Below, piece by piece: positions 35,245-43,140 of a DNA stretch of 64,000 nucleotides. This DNA comes from Candidatus Competibacter denitrificans Run_A_D11. GTDB lineage: Bacteria; Pseudomonadota; Gammaproteobacteria; Competibacterales; Competibacteraceae. The notes under the pieces are model-generated. The model had not been told where the DNA came from, searched no databases, and saw nothing but the letters and a program-made list of their open reading frames with translations. Every line of letters starts with the position of its first letter. Position 1 is the first letter of the stretch. The translations under genes and the position numbers were made by a program. The DNA lies in assembly GCF_001051235.1 (NCBI RefSeq), contig NZ_CBTJ020000001.1, positions 62,001 to 126,000 on the forward strand, in the 5' to 3' direction.

Positions 35245-36162
35245 TCACAACACCGACATGAGGATTATAGGCAATGTTATTAATGCCAGCGCAGTTTCAA
35301 CTGTGAGAATAGCGGCGATCAATGGAGCATCACCGCCCAATTGCCGAGCCAAAATATAGGCTGCCGAAGCGCTGGGCAGGGCCGCAAATGTCACCAGCAC
35401 GCCTCTCTCCAATGATCCAAGACCCATCATCCAGCAGAATATCCCAGCCAGCGCAGGCATCACCAGCAACTTCAACACGCTTGTGCTGATCAATAATCCC
35501 GGTCGCATGAGCGCATCCAGTCGCAGACCCGCCCCTACCGCCAGCAAGCCGAGTGGCAGGGCTGCCCGGGCCAGCGCATCAAGTACCGCTGCCGATCCCC
35601 ATGGCAGGCCCACACCCCCTACGTTCAGCCCGATACCGGCCAGGCAAGCCAGGATCAACGGGTTCGTGACTAAGCCCCGCAACACGCTGCCCACAGTCGC
35701 CTTTCCACCCGCGTGTGTATTCAGCACCACCACGCACAATACGTTGATTAGTGGGATCATGATCGCCATCACTAACGCCGCCATCGTGGCGCCTGCGGTA
35801 CCAAACACCGCCAGCACCACCGACAACCCGACATAGGTGTTGAAGCGAATCACGCCCTGATAGACCGAGGTGAAAGCCGGGCCATCCACCTTAAGCCATG
35901 TTCGAACCCCATAGATCACTGCTGTCATCCCCAACAGCAAGGCGACGATCACCGTGGCGACAGGACCCACCGGATAATCAGCCAAACGGGCTAAGGCCAA
36001 ATGATGCAGCAGCAAAGCTGGGAATAGAATCCAATAGGTGAAACGCTCTGTCGCTGGCCAGAAATCCTCTCCAGGAAACCCCAAGCGCCGCAATCCCAAT
36101 CCCAACAACATAATCGCGAAAATCGGCCCCAGAGCGCCAAGGATCAGTGGAAGATCCCTCAT
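35245..36162 (-). CDS. AEC family transporter (auxin efflux carrier type)
   Basis: A 305-residue integral membrane protein with about ten helices in two halves, typical of the AEC/BART superfamily of carriers. The N-terminus LGPIFAIMLLGLGLRRLGF and the centre VIRFNTYVGLSVVLAVFGTAG are characteristic. Bacterial members export or take up organic acids such as malate or malonate; the substrate here cannot be seen. Its start overlaps the argE stop by 4 bp, so the two genes are translationally coupled. Confidence 0.9.
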   Translation of the reverse strand: MRDLPLILGALGPIFAIMLLGLGLRRLGFPGEDFWPATERFTYWILFPALLLHHLALARLADYPVGPVATVIVALLLGMTAVIYGVRTWLKVDGPAFTSVYQGVIRFNTYVGLSVVLAVFGTAGATMAALVMAIMIPLINVLCVVVLNTHAGGKATVGSVLRGLVTNPLILACLAGIGLNVGGVGLPWGSAAVLDALARAALPLGLLAVGAGLRLDALMRPGLLISTSVLKLLVMPALAGIFCWMMGLGSLERGVLVTFAALPSASAAYILARQLGGDAPLIAAILTVETALALITLPIILMSVL

Positions 36163-37322
36163 GCGCTCGCCACACAGAAACGATTAATCAATCCACGCAA
36201 GAGCGCGAGCGTTGGTGGGATCGTCGCCAACGGCAAAAACTCGTCCGGCTGATGCGCGCAACGGATGCTGCCGGGGCCGATGATCACGGTTTCCATGCCC
36301 AAAGCGTTCAGATAAGGCCCTTCGGTGCCGAATCCCACCACGCCGGCCGGCGCGCCGGTCAGTTCTTCAGTCGCGCGCACGATGGCCGCCGCTGCTGGGG
36401 TTTCCAGCGCTTCGATACCGGCAAACAGGGGCCGGAAACTCAACAGCAAGCCGCTCTCGACCAGCAAATCGCTCAGACGCTGATGCAACGCTTCTCGCAA
36501 ATCGGCCAGCATCATGCCAGGCAGCGGCCGGATATCGATATGCAACTCACAATCGGCACAAATGCGGTTAGGGTTATCACCACCATGAATATGGCCTAGA
36601 TTCAGTGTCGGCACCTCGACCGCAAACAGTGGGTTCCGGTAGCGCGCCTGCAATTCTTCACGCCAGCGCAGCAACTCACCGATTACCCGATGCATTCCTT
36701 CCAGAGCACTGACGCCTAGTGCCGGATCGCTGGAATGACCGGAGCGACCTTCCAGACGAATTGCCTCCATCAAAATCCCCTTGTGCATCCGCACTGGCTG
36801 CAAACCGGTCGGTTCACCGATCACGGCATGGCGTCCCAGCGGCCGCCCGGCCAGCGTCAGCGCCCGCGCACCGGCCATGCTGCTTTCCTCGTCAGCGGTC
36901 GCCAAGATCACCAGAGGCTGGCGTAAATCGCGTACCGCAAATTCGCTGGCCGCCGCAATGGCTAATGCCAAAAAAGCCTTCATATCCGCCGTGCCCAAAC
37001 CGTAGATGCATTCGTTAGCGACTACGCCCCCAAACGGATCGTAATGCCAACGGCCCGCATCGAACGGCACGGTATCGGTATGGCCCGCCAAAACCAGCCC
37101 CCCCGGACCACGACCCAGCGTGGCGATCAAATTTGCTTTATCCGGCTGCTGGGGCAGCGGGATAATTTGTACCGCGAAACCGGCCTCCTCTAGCCAGCCA
37201 GCCAACATGTCGATCACAGCCCGGTTGCTCTGATCGAATTGCGGAGAAACGCTGCTGATCGACGGTGTGGCGATGAGCTGACGAATCCGACTCAACACGC
37301 TGGAAGGAGAATCAATCGGCAT
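36159..37322 (-). CDS. argE: Acetylornithine deacetylase (M20 peptidase family)
   Basis: Removes acetyl from N-acetylornithine in arginine synthesis. The metal ligands of the M20 family are present: His in VLAGHTDTVPFD, Asp in GTADMKAFLAL, the Glu pair in ATADEESSMAG, Asp/Glu in VIGEPTGLQP and a C-terminal His in RCAHQPDEF. I chose the ATG at 37322 (387 residues, MPIDSPSSVLSRIRQL), matching the usual N-terminus. In-frame starts at 37370 and at 37394 (GTG) would add 16-24 residues. It is divergent from the GNAT/C39 gene and overlaps the AEC transporter gene by 4 bp. Confidence 0.92.
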   Translation of the reverse strand: MPIDSPSSVLSRIRQLIATPSISSVSPQFDQSNRAVIDMLAGWLEEAGFAVQIIPLPQQPDKANLIATLGRGPGGLVLAGHTDTVPFDAGRWHYDPFGGVVANECIYGLGTADMKAFLALAIAAASEFAVRDLRQPLVILATADEESSMAGARALTLAGRPLGRHAVIGEPTGLQPVRMHKGILMEAIRLEGRSGHSSDPALGVSALEGMHRVIGELLRWREELQARYRNPLFAVEVPTLNLGHIHGGDNPNRICADCELHIDIRPLPGMMLADLREALHQRLSDLLVESGLLLSFRPLFAGIEALETPAAAAIVRATEELTGAPAGVVGFGTEGPYLNALGMETVIIGPGSIRCAHQPDEFLPLATIPPTLALLRGLINRFCVASA

Positions 37323-37535
37323 CACGATTTTCACTGGCGAGGGTGGTTGGTACTGCGCGATAATAACCATAGTACGCTGTCCCAAGCGAGCCACCTTTTA
37401 TAGCGCGGCGCATCTCTTGAGTAGCTTCATCGTACCGTTAATTTTCTGGCTTGCACCCGCGCCTCCACCGCCGCCTTCAAGCTGTTGTGCCTATCATCGC
37501 TCGCTCTTTAGCAAAAGCCTCAGATCGTTGGCTTC

Positions 37536-38687
37536 ATGTCTCAAATCGCTATGCTGCGTCATGCCACGTTGGACGATGTTCCTATACTCCTCGCCATGGA
37601 ACGGCGTTGCTTCACCACCGACCGCCTATCCCGACGCAGTTTCCGTCACTTGCTGACGCACGGCAACGCAGTGACCTTGCTGGCGGAACAAAATGGCGAG
37701 ATTCAGGGTTACGTCTTGTTGTTATTCTCGCGGGGGACATCGACAGCCCGACTGTATTCCATCGCCGTTGCGCCTGAGTACGTGCGCCAGGGTCTCGCCG
37801 ACCGGCTGGTAGCGGCGGCGGAAAAAGCTGCTTTAGAGCGATCCTGCGTCTCAATGCGTCTGGAAGTCCGGCGTGACAACACCGCCTCGCTGAGGCTTTT
37901 CCAGCGGCGCGGTTTCCGGCAATTTGAGGTCACGCCGGATTATTACGAAGATCACATGGACGCGCTACGCTTTGAAAAGCGCCTGATCCCAGATTTACGC
38001 ACTGAACTGATCAAAGTCCCTTACTATCCGCAATCCCTCGATTTTACCTGCGGTCCAGCAGCACTGATGATGGCGATGAAGGCGCTAGACCCTGCCATGG
38101 AGCTGAATCGCACCCTGGAGCTGCGGTTGTGGCGTGAGGCCACCACCATCTTTATGACCTCCGGCCACGGCGGTTGTGGCCCCTATGGACTGGCCCTGTC
38201 CGCGTACCGGCGTGGCTTCTCCCTAGAGATCCATGTCAATGAAGATGGCGTTTTTCTGGTGGACTCGGTACGTAGCGCAGAAAAAAAGGAAGTGATGCGC
38301 TTGGTTCAGGAAGATTGGATTGATGAGCTAAGCCGCTTACCGGTGCTGTTACGCCGAGGCAGTCTGGGTGTAGATGAGTTACGGCAAAAGTGCGATGCCG
38401 GTGGTATCGCGCTGGTGCTAATCAGCTCCTACCGAATCTACGGCGAGCGGTTTCCCCATTGGGTGGTGGTCACCGGCTTTGATGCCCACTATATCTACGT
38501 CCATGATCCGCTGGTCGATGTGAAGGCCGGCGAAACCGTCACCGATTCCATCAATATGCCAATCCCACATCGAGAATTTCAACGCATGGCACGCTACGGT
38601 AAAGCCGGACAAAAGGCCGTGCTGATCCTCTACTCTGCCAGCTGTCGGCCCGAACTGCCGACCCCCTTCACTGCCGTTACTGGATAA
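37536..38687 (+). CDS. GNAT acetyltransferase fused to C39-like peptidase domain (DUF3335 type)
   Basis: A 383-residue two-domain protein. Residues 1-150 form a GNAT acetyltransferase close to RimI: LRHATLDDVPILLAMERRCF and an acetyl-CoA loop at about 80-92 (APEYVRQGLADRL). Residues 155-365 form a papain-like C39-type domain: the likely nucleophile C172 in LDFTCGPAALMMA, His in FPHWVVVTGFD and Asp in YVHDPLVDVK. This fusion is known next to RimK-like ATP-grasp genes, and such a gene follows 30 bp downstream here. The pair has been predicted to make or trim a peptide tag. The target is unknown. Confidence 0.88.
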   Translation: MSQIAMLRHATLDDVPILLAMERRCFTTDRLSRRSFRHLLTHGNAVTLLAEQNGEIQGYVLLLFSRGTSTARLYSIAVAPEYVRQGLADRLVAAAEKAALERSCVSMRLEVRRDNTASLRLFQRRGFRQFEVTPDYYEDHMDALRFEKRLIPDLRTELIKVPYYPQSLDFTCGPAALMMAMKALDPAMELNRTLELRLWREATTIFMTSGHGGCGPYGLALSAYRRGFSLEIHVNEDGVFLVDSVRSAEKKEVMRLVQEDWIDELSRLPVLLRRGSLGVDELRQKCDAGGIALVLISSYRIYGERFPHWVVVTGFDAHYIYVHDPLVDVKAGETVTDSINMPIPHREFQRMARYGKAGQKAVLILYSASCRPELPTPFTAVTG

Positions 38688-38717
38688 TTGCCGCGTCAGG
38701 AGTACCGCTTTACACCG

Positions 38718-40199
38718 ATGGCCGATCATATCATTTTGGTGGAAAACCCCACCGACTGGAAATCCCATTTTCCGAAACTGCCCGTCGTTGCTGCTAAGGA
38801 CTATCTGGCTAAACCCGAATATTCCTCCGCTGGCCGCAATTTGCGGGTCCTCAATCTTTGCCGCAGCTACCGCTATCTCAGCGTCGGTTATTATTGTTCG
38901 TTGTTGGCTGAAGCGCGCCGTCATCGGGTCATCCCCAGTGTGCGCACACTCAACGATCTTAGCCGCAAATCCATCTACAGCCTTGATATTGAAGATCTGG
39001 ATGATCATGTGCAGCAAGTGCTGGGCAAACCCCGGCCCGGCTTTACCGCTACCGCTTTCGAGCTGGATATCTATTTCGGCCAATGCCCCGCTAAGGAGCT
39101 ACAAGAGCTAGCCCGACAGTTGTTCGGCGTTTTTCGGGCGCCTTTGCTGCGGGTTGAATTCCGCTTGCAGGGCCAATGGCGCATTGCGACGCTCAAGGCG
39201 CTTCATCTGCATTCGCTCTCGACGGAACAGGAAGAGATTTTCTTGGGTGCGCTGGCCACTTATTTAAGCCGACGCTGGCGGCAACCACGCGCGCGCAACA
39301 ACTATCGTTACGATCTGGCGATGCTGCACAACCCCAAGGAAGCGATGCCGCCTTCCAACAATAAGGCACTGCAACAGTTCATTCGGGTCGGACGCGAATG
39401 CGGTGTCAACGTCGAACTGATCGAGAAGAAGGATTACGGCCGACTGGCCGAATTCGATGCGTTATTCATCCGCGATACCACCGGCATCGATCACTACACG
39501 TACCAATTCGCCAAGAAAGCGGAAAGTGAAGGCATGGTGGTCATTGATGATCCTGATTCGATCCTGAAATGCACCAATAAAGTGTATTTGGATGAATTGT
39601 TGCGGACACATCGCATCCGTATGCCCAAAACCGTCATTGTCCGGCGCGATAATCTGGAACGAGTGGACAGCGAAATCCCCTATCCCATCGTGCTAAAAAT
39701 CCCCGATGGCTCGTTCTCGCGCGGCGTGTTCAAGGTCAATGATCGCACCGAGCTGCTGGAAGTGGCAGGACGGCTGTTCAAAGCATCCGATCTGGTGCTG
39801 GCGCAGGAATTTCTATACACCGATTTCGATTGGCGGGTCGGCATCCTCAACCGCACCCCGCTGTTTGTCTGCCAGTACTTCATGTCCAAGGAACACTGGC
39901 AGATTTATCACCACGAGCCTGGCGAAGGCCGCACCACGCGGGAAGGAGATGCTAAAACCTTCCGAGTCGAAGACGCACCGGAAATCGTCATCAAGACCGC
40001 TGCCAAGGCGGCCAGCTTGATCGGCAACGGTTTTTACGGCGTTGATTTAAAACAGACCAGCAAGGGTATCGTCGTCATCGAAATCAACGACAACCCCAAC
40101 ATCGACCACGGCGTCGAGGACACGGTGCTAAAGGAAGATCTCTACCGCAAGATCATTGAAGATTTCGTCTGGCGGCTTGATCGAAAACGAGGCAAATAA
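38718..40199 (+). CDS. RimK-like ATP-grasp ligase with N-terminal RLAN domain
   Basis: The protein has 493 residues from the ATG at 38718; a TTG at 38688 is in frame. The N-terminal part (about 1-180) is the RLAN-type domain found on some RimK-like enzymes (GRNLRVLNLCRSYRYLSVGYY). The C-terminal ATP-grasp domain (about 285-490) shows the ATP loop YPIVLKIPDGSFSRGVFKV, YTDFDWRVGILN and the metal-binding EINDNPNIDHGVED. ATP-grasp enzymes of this group join an amino acid to a carboxylate, as RimK adds glutamate to ribosomal protein S6. With the upstream GNAT/peptidase protein it forms a conserved pair with an undefined substrate. Confidence 0.9.
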   Translation: MADHIILVENPTDWKSHFPKLPVVAAKDYLAKPEYSSAGRNLRVLNLCRSYRYLSVGYYCSLLAEARRHRVIPSVRTLNDLSRKSIYSLDIEDLDDHVQQVLGKPRPGFTATAFELDIYFGQCPAKELQELARQLFGVFRAPLLRVEFRLQGQWRIATLKALHLHSLSTEQEEIFLGALATYLSRRWRQPRARNNYRYDLAMLHNPKEAMPPSNNKALQQFIRVGRECGVNVELIEKKDYGRLAEFDALFIRDTTGIDHYTYQFAKKAESEGMVVIDDPDSILKCTNKVYLDELLRTHRIRMPKTVIVRRDNLERVDSEIPYPIVLKIPDGSFSRGVFKVNDRTELLEVAGRLFKASDLVLAQEFLYTDFDWRVGILNRTPLFVCQYFMSKEHWQIYHHEPGEGRTTREGDAKTFRVEDAPEIVIKTAAKAASLIGNGFYGVDLKQTSKGIVVIEINDNPNIDHGVEDTVLKEDLYRKIIEDFVWRLDRKRGK

Positions 40200-40212
40200 G
40201 CATCCGAACCCA

Positions 40213-40251
40213 GTTAGCGGATTTCCCGCAAACGACGGGGCCTCCGCTAAC
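40213..40251. terminator. Large hairpin between convergent ATP-grasp and HiPIP genes
   Basis: A perfect 9-bp outer stem GTTAGCGGA / TCCGCTAAC encloses an inner CCCG / CGGG stem. It lies between the two convergent stop codons. Without a U-run on either side it may act as a transcript-end stabiliser rather than a classical terminator. Confidence 0.45.
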
Positions 40252-40263
40252 TATCTGAGTAGA

Positions 40264-40593
40264 TTAGGCCGCCTTCTTGGCCCAAGCGCTACACCAACCC
40301 TGGGCAGTCACCAGCTTGCCCTGGAAAATGGAGCAAGGGCCGGAGGCGTCGCCCGCCTTGCCGGTATACAACGCGCAACTGGCGCAGGTCTGGGTAGCAT
40401 CCTTACGCTCTGCGGCCTTGGTGGCATCCGCCTTATATTTCATCGCGGCCGCCAACGGATCAGTTTCGCTGATCGGTTCGGCAGCACCAGCAGTCCCGGT
40501 CAACAGTGTGTTAGCAAAAGGTGCAGCAGCCAGCCCGATAGCGGTCAGCTTGATGAAACGGCGGCGGCTGCTGTCAGTGACATGTTTCGCCAT
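40264..40593 (-). CDS. High-potential iron-sulfur protein (HiPIP)
   Basis: A 109-residue periplasmic one-electron carrier with a single [4Fe-4S] cluster. The N-terminus is a Tat signal (SRRRFIK at 9-15, hydrophobic stretch to about 37). That fits a cofactor loaded before export. The four cluster cysteines are C70, C73 (CASC), C87 (GPC) and C101 (GWC), the classic HiPIP pattern. Such proteins donate electrons to reaction centres in purple bacteria or to terminal oxidases or nitrite reductase in respiring gamma- and betaproteobacteria. No partner gene is adjacent, so respiratory use is inferred. Confidence 0.95.
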   Translation of the reverse strand: MAKHVTDSSRRRFIKLTAIGLAAAPFANTLLTGTAGAAEPISETDPLAAAMKYKADATKAAERKDATQTCASCALYTGKAGDASGPCSIFQGKLVTAQGWCSAWAKKAA

Positions 40594-40663
40594 AAAATTT
40601 CCCTCATAAGTTGTTGTCAGGTTTTGGGAAACCCGCGCGAACTGGCTAAGCGCGAGTACGCGG

Positions 40664-40672
40664 ATTATAACA
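40664..40672 (-). promoter_or_regulatory. Extended -10 promoter of the HiPIP gene
   Basis: On the minus strand TGTTATAAT (TGn plus perfect TATAAT) lies about 70 bp upstream of the HiPIP ATG. The extended -10 may compensate for the lack of a recognisable -35. Confidence 0.55.
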
Positions 40673-40887
40673 TGGACCGCTAGGCAGCGGCCTGGGCATT
40701 AGACAGGGTTGGCCGGCGCTAATTCTGCCTGCAAACCACATTCGTTTTGCCCACCGATGACCCCGGATATGGCAACTTATCGGCACCCTCCGGTACGGGA
40801 CCGTTCAGGCCGGTTTCGGTCGAATCGCCCGGCCAACCGCTGAACGATGGCCTCATCATCGGCCTCCCGGTACTCACCGTCTAAAAA
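40673..40887. other. Intergenic region upstream of kdp, no gene seen
   Basis: Between the HiPIP promoter and the kdp control repeats I see no credible gene; the short open frames here lack ribosome sites and domains. A small dyad (ACCGTTCAGGCCGGTTTCGGT region) is present but not convincing. Confidence 0.5.
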
Positions 40888-40940
40888 CTTACACTTTCCT
40901 AACAACCTCCCCCGCCAATCCTTACACCTTCCTTGCAACG
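40888..40940 (+). promoter_or_regulatory. Paired direct repeats, candidate KdpE operator
   Basis: CTTACACTTTCCTAACAACC (40888-40907) recurs as CTTACACCTTCCTTGCAACG (40921-40940), 33 bp apart, about three helical turns. The first copy plus the following C-rich run resembles the E. coli KdpE site upstream of kdpFABC (TTATACTTTTTTTACA then CCCCGCCCG, from memory). It lies 48 bp before the first small ORF of the operon. No clear sigma-70 hexamers were found, as expected for an activated promoter. Confidence 0.55.
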
Positions 40941-40987
40941 CTTCTTGCAAACTACACAGGGTTGAAACGACCGTGTGGAGACGCGCT

Positions 40988-41083
40988 GTGGACGATTTAT
41001 TCATGCTCGGCATAATAGGCGGTTTTTTCCTGTTGATGACCTTGTTAATCGAATTATGCGCCTGGCTGGCGCACCGGCGCTGA
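40988..41083 (+). CDS. Small hydrophobic membrane peptide upstream of kdp (31 aa)
   Basis: A GTG-initiated frame with TGGAG 7-11 nt upstream encodes 31 residues: short acidic start (VDDLF), one hydrophobic helix (about residues 6-28) and a basic end (AHRR). The pattern (LF, then FFLL, then a Cys near the end and Arg) resembles the tiny ORFs often seen before kdpF. It is too short to trust by composition alone, but the helix, ribosome site and place in the kdp leader support it. Function unknown; it may be an accessory peptide of the pump. Confidence 0.5.
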   Translation: MDDLFMLGIIGGFFLLMTLLIELCAWLAHRR

Positions 41084-41115
41084 CGCTTCTCTGTTCCCGG
41101 AAGTTTTTCATTCCC

Positions 41116-41145
41116 TGCCTGTTCACTATCTGCCTGTTCACTATC
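41116..41145 (+). repeat. Perfect 15-bp tandem duplication in the kdp leader
   Basis: TGCCTGTTCACTATC occurs twice in direct succession at 41116-41130 and 41131-41145, ending 1 bp before the GGAGA ribosome site of the next small ORF. It lies outside the two flanking small ORFs, so it changes only the leader. Confidence 0.9.
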
Positions 41146-41156
41146 GGAGAAATCTA

Positions 41157-41249
41157 ATGGATTTCGCCTATCTGGCTGGGCTGTCCCTGCTTTTTATTCT
41201 GGTCAACGGTCTGGCGGTTGGCTGCGTCAGGCTCGGAGGTAGGTCATGA
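41157..41249 (+). CDS. Small hydrophobic membrane peptide coupled to kdpF (30 aa)
   Basis: ATG at 41157 with a GGAGA site 7 nt upstream; 30 residues: [20 protein letters not shown] helix, then GCVRLGGRS. Its stop overlaps the kdpF start (ATGA), so translation is coupled. The form (MDF, LF-rich helix, then Cys-x-Arg-Leu) matches the short unnamed ORFs commonly found directly before kdpF or kdpA in many bacteria. Most automatic annotations would miss it. It is probably a single-pass inner-membrane peptide tied to KdpFABC. Confidence 0.65.
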   Translation: MDFAYLAGLSLLFILVNGLAVGCVRLGGRS

Positions 41250-41335
41250 GCGGTATTTACCTGCTGGCGGGAGTGATCGCCGTCGGACTGCTGGGCTATC
41301 TGATTTTCGCGCTGCTCAAGGCGGAGGATTTATGA
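41246..41335 (+). CDS. kdpF: K+-transporting ATPase subunit KdpF
   Basis: A 29-residue single-helix peptide ([20 protein letters not shown], then FALLKAEDL) that stabilises the KdpFABC complex in the inner membrane. The ending LLKAED(L) is typical of KdpF. A strong GGAGG ribosome site precedes the ATG, and the stop overlaps the kdpA start (ATGA). It lies in the normal first position of the pump genes. Confidence 0.92.
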   Translation: MSGIYLLAGVIAVGLLGYLIFALLKAEDL

Positions 41336-43122
41336 CCCCGCACGCCTGGTTATTACTCGGCCTTTACCTGCTGGTTCTGCTTCTTCTGGCCAAGCCGCTC
41401 GGCGTTTATTTAGCGGCGGTGGTGGAAGGACGTGCGGCCTGGGCGGCGCGGGTCGGCGGCCACATTGAGGCGGGGATTTATCGTCTGTGTGGCGTCCATC
41501 CAGCGGACGGCATGGGTTGGCTGAGCTATGGACTGGCCCTCCTGTTATTCAACGGGCTGGGCCTGCTCGCCACCTACACCCTGCAACGGCTGCAACTCTG
41601 GCTGCCGCTTAACCCGCAGCAACTCGGCAATGTCAGCCCCGATTCTGCCTTCAACACCGCCATCAGCTTTGTCAGCAACACCAACTGGCAAGGCTACGGC
41701 GGCGAGACGACGATGAGCTATCTGACCCAGATGCTGGCGCTGACCGTGCAAAATTTCCTGTCAGCGGCCACCGGCATCGTTGTCGCCGTCGCTTTGATGC
41801 GTGGCTTCGCTCGGCATTCGGTGCGCGAGATCGGCAACGCCTGGGTCGATCTGACGCGAATCACGTTGTATGTGCTGCTGCCGCTGGCGGTCGTCGTGGC
41901 CGTGCTGCTAGTGGGCCAGGGCGTCATTCAGAATTTATCGCCCTATCAAGAGGCCACGACGGTGCAGGCCACGGTGTATGACGCGCCCAAGCTCGACGCG
42001 ACCGGTCAGCCGGTGAAAGATGTCCAAGGGAATCCAGTGACCGCAGCCGTCACCCTGCCGACCCAGACGCTGGCAATGGGGCCGGTCGCCTCGCAGGAAG
42101 CCATCAAGATGCTCGGCACCAACGGCGGCGGGTTTTTCAACGCCAATTCGGCGCACCCCTACGAAAACCCGACGCCGCTGACCAATTTGCTGGAAATGCT
42201 GGCGATTTTGCTGATTCCCGCCGCGCTGTGCCATACCTTTGGCCGTCTGGTCGGCGATGCCCGCCAGGGCTGGGCCGTGCTGGCGGCGATGACCGTGCTG
42301 TTCGTCGTCGCGGCAATGGCGGTAATGAGCTTCGAGCAGCAGGGCAATCCCACATTCGCCGCGTTGGGCGTCGATCAGGCGGCCGGTAATCTGGAAGGCA
42401 AGGAATTGCGCTTTGGCAGCGCCGATTCCGCCCTGTTCGCCGCCGTCACCACCGCCGCCTCGTGCGGGGCGGTCAACGCCATGCACGACTCGTTTACGCC
42501 GCTGGGTGGCATGGTGCCGCTGGTGCTGATGCAACTGGGCGAAGTGGTGTTCGGCGGCGTGGGTTCCGGCCTGTACGGAATGCTGGTGTTCGCCATCATG
42601 GCAGTGTTCATCTCCGGGCTGATGATCGGCCGCACCCCGGAGTATCTGGGCAAAAAAATCGAAGTCTACGAGATGAAAATGATGGCCATTGCCATTCTGG
42701 TGACGCCGCTGCTGGTGCTGAGCGGTACGGCGGTCGCCGTGATGACGACCAGCGGCCGGGCCGGCATCCTCAATCCCGGCGCGCACGGCTTCTCGGAAGT
42801 GCTGTACGCCTTCACCTCGGCGGCCAACAACAACGGCAGCGCCTTTGCCGGGCTGTCCGCCAACACGCCCTTTTACAACGTGCTGCTGGGCATCGCCATG
42901 TGGCTGGGCCGGTTCGGGATCATCGTGCCGGTGTTGGCGATGGCCGGGTCGCTGGCGGCGAAAAAACGCTTGGGCGAAACCTCCGGCAGTTTGCCGACCC
43001 ACGGGCCGCTGTTCGTGACGCTGTTGATCGGTACGGTGCTGCTGGTGGGCCTGCTCAACTACGTTCCCGCGCTGGCCCTGGGGCCAGTGATCGAGCATCT
43101 GCTGCTGTGGGCTGGCCGGTGA
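41332..43122 (+). CDS. kdpA: K+-transporting ATPase subunit KdpA
   Basis: A 596-residue K+-selecting channel-like subunit of the high-affinity pump, with about ten transmembrane helices in a fourfold pseudo-symmetric array. The ATG at 41332 overlaps the kdpF stop and gives [19 protein letters not shown]. Selectivity-filter segments include [52 protein letters not shown] and [12 protein letters not shown]+ passes from here to the KdpB pump. It is the third product of an operon whose members are joined by overlaps or short gaps. Confidence 0.98.
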   Translation: MTPHAWLLLGLYLLVLLLLAKPLGVYLAAVVEGRAAWAARVGGHIEAGIYRLCGVHPADGMGWLSYGLALLLFNGLGLLATYTLQRLQLWLPLNPQQLGNVSPDSAFNTAISFVSNTNWQGYGGETTMSYLTQMLALTVQNFLSAATGIVVAVALMRGFARHSVREIGNAWVDLTRITLYVLLPLAVVVAVLLVGQGVIQNLSPYQEATTVQATVYDAPKLDATGQPVKDVQGNPVTAAVTLPTQTLAMGPVASQEAIKMLGTNGGGFFNANSAHPYENPTPLTNLLEMLAILLIPAALCHTFGRLVGDARQGWAVLAAMTVLFVVAAMAVMSFEQQGNPTFAALGVDQAAGNLEGKELRFGSADSALFAAVTTAASCGAVNAMHDSFTPLGGMVPLVLMQLGEVVFGGVGSGLYGMLVFAIMAVFISGLMIGRTPEYLGKKIEVYEMKMMAIAILVTPLLVLSGTAVAVMTTSGRAGILNPGAHGFSEVLYAFTSAANNNGSAFAGLSANTPFYNVLLGIAMWLGRFGIIVPVLAMAGSLAAKKRLGETSGSLPTHGPLFVTLLIGTVLLVGLLNYVPALALGPVIEHLLLWAGR

Positions 43123-43140
43123 GGCTAAGGAGAACAACCG

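Noticed and set aside
40156..40683. A plus-strand frame covering the HiPIP gene
   Set aside because: The minus strand encodes a clear Tat-exported HiPIP with four cluster cysteines; the plus frame has no domain.
41935..43137. A 400-codon minus-strand frame opposite kdpA
   Set aside because: Antisense shadow; repetitive His/Gln/Arg composition and no ribosome site.
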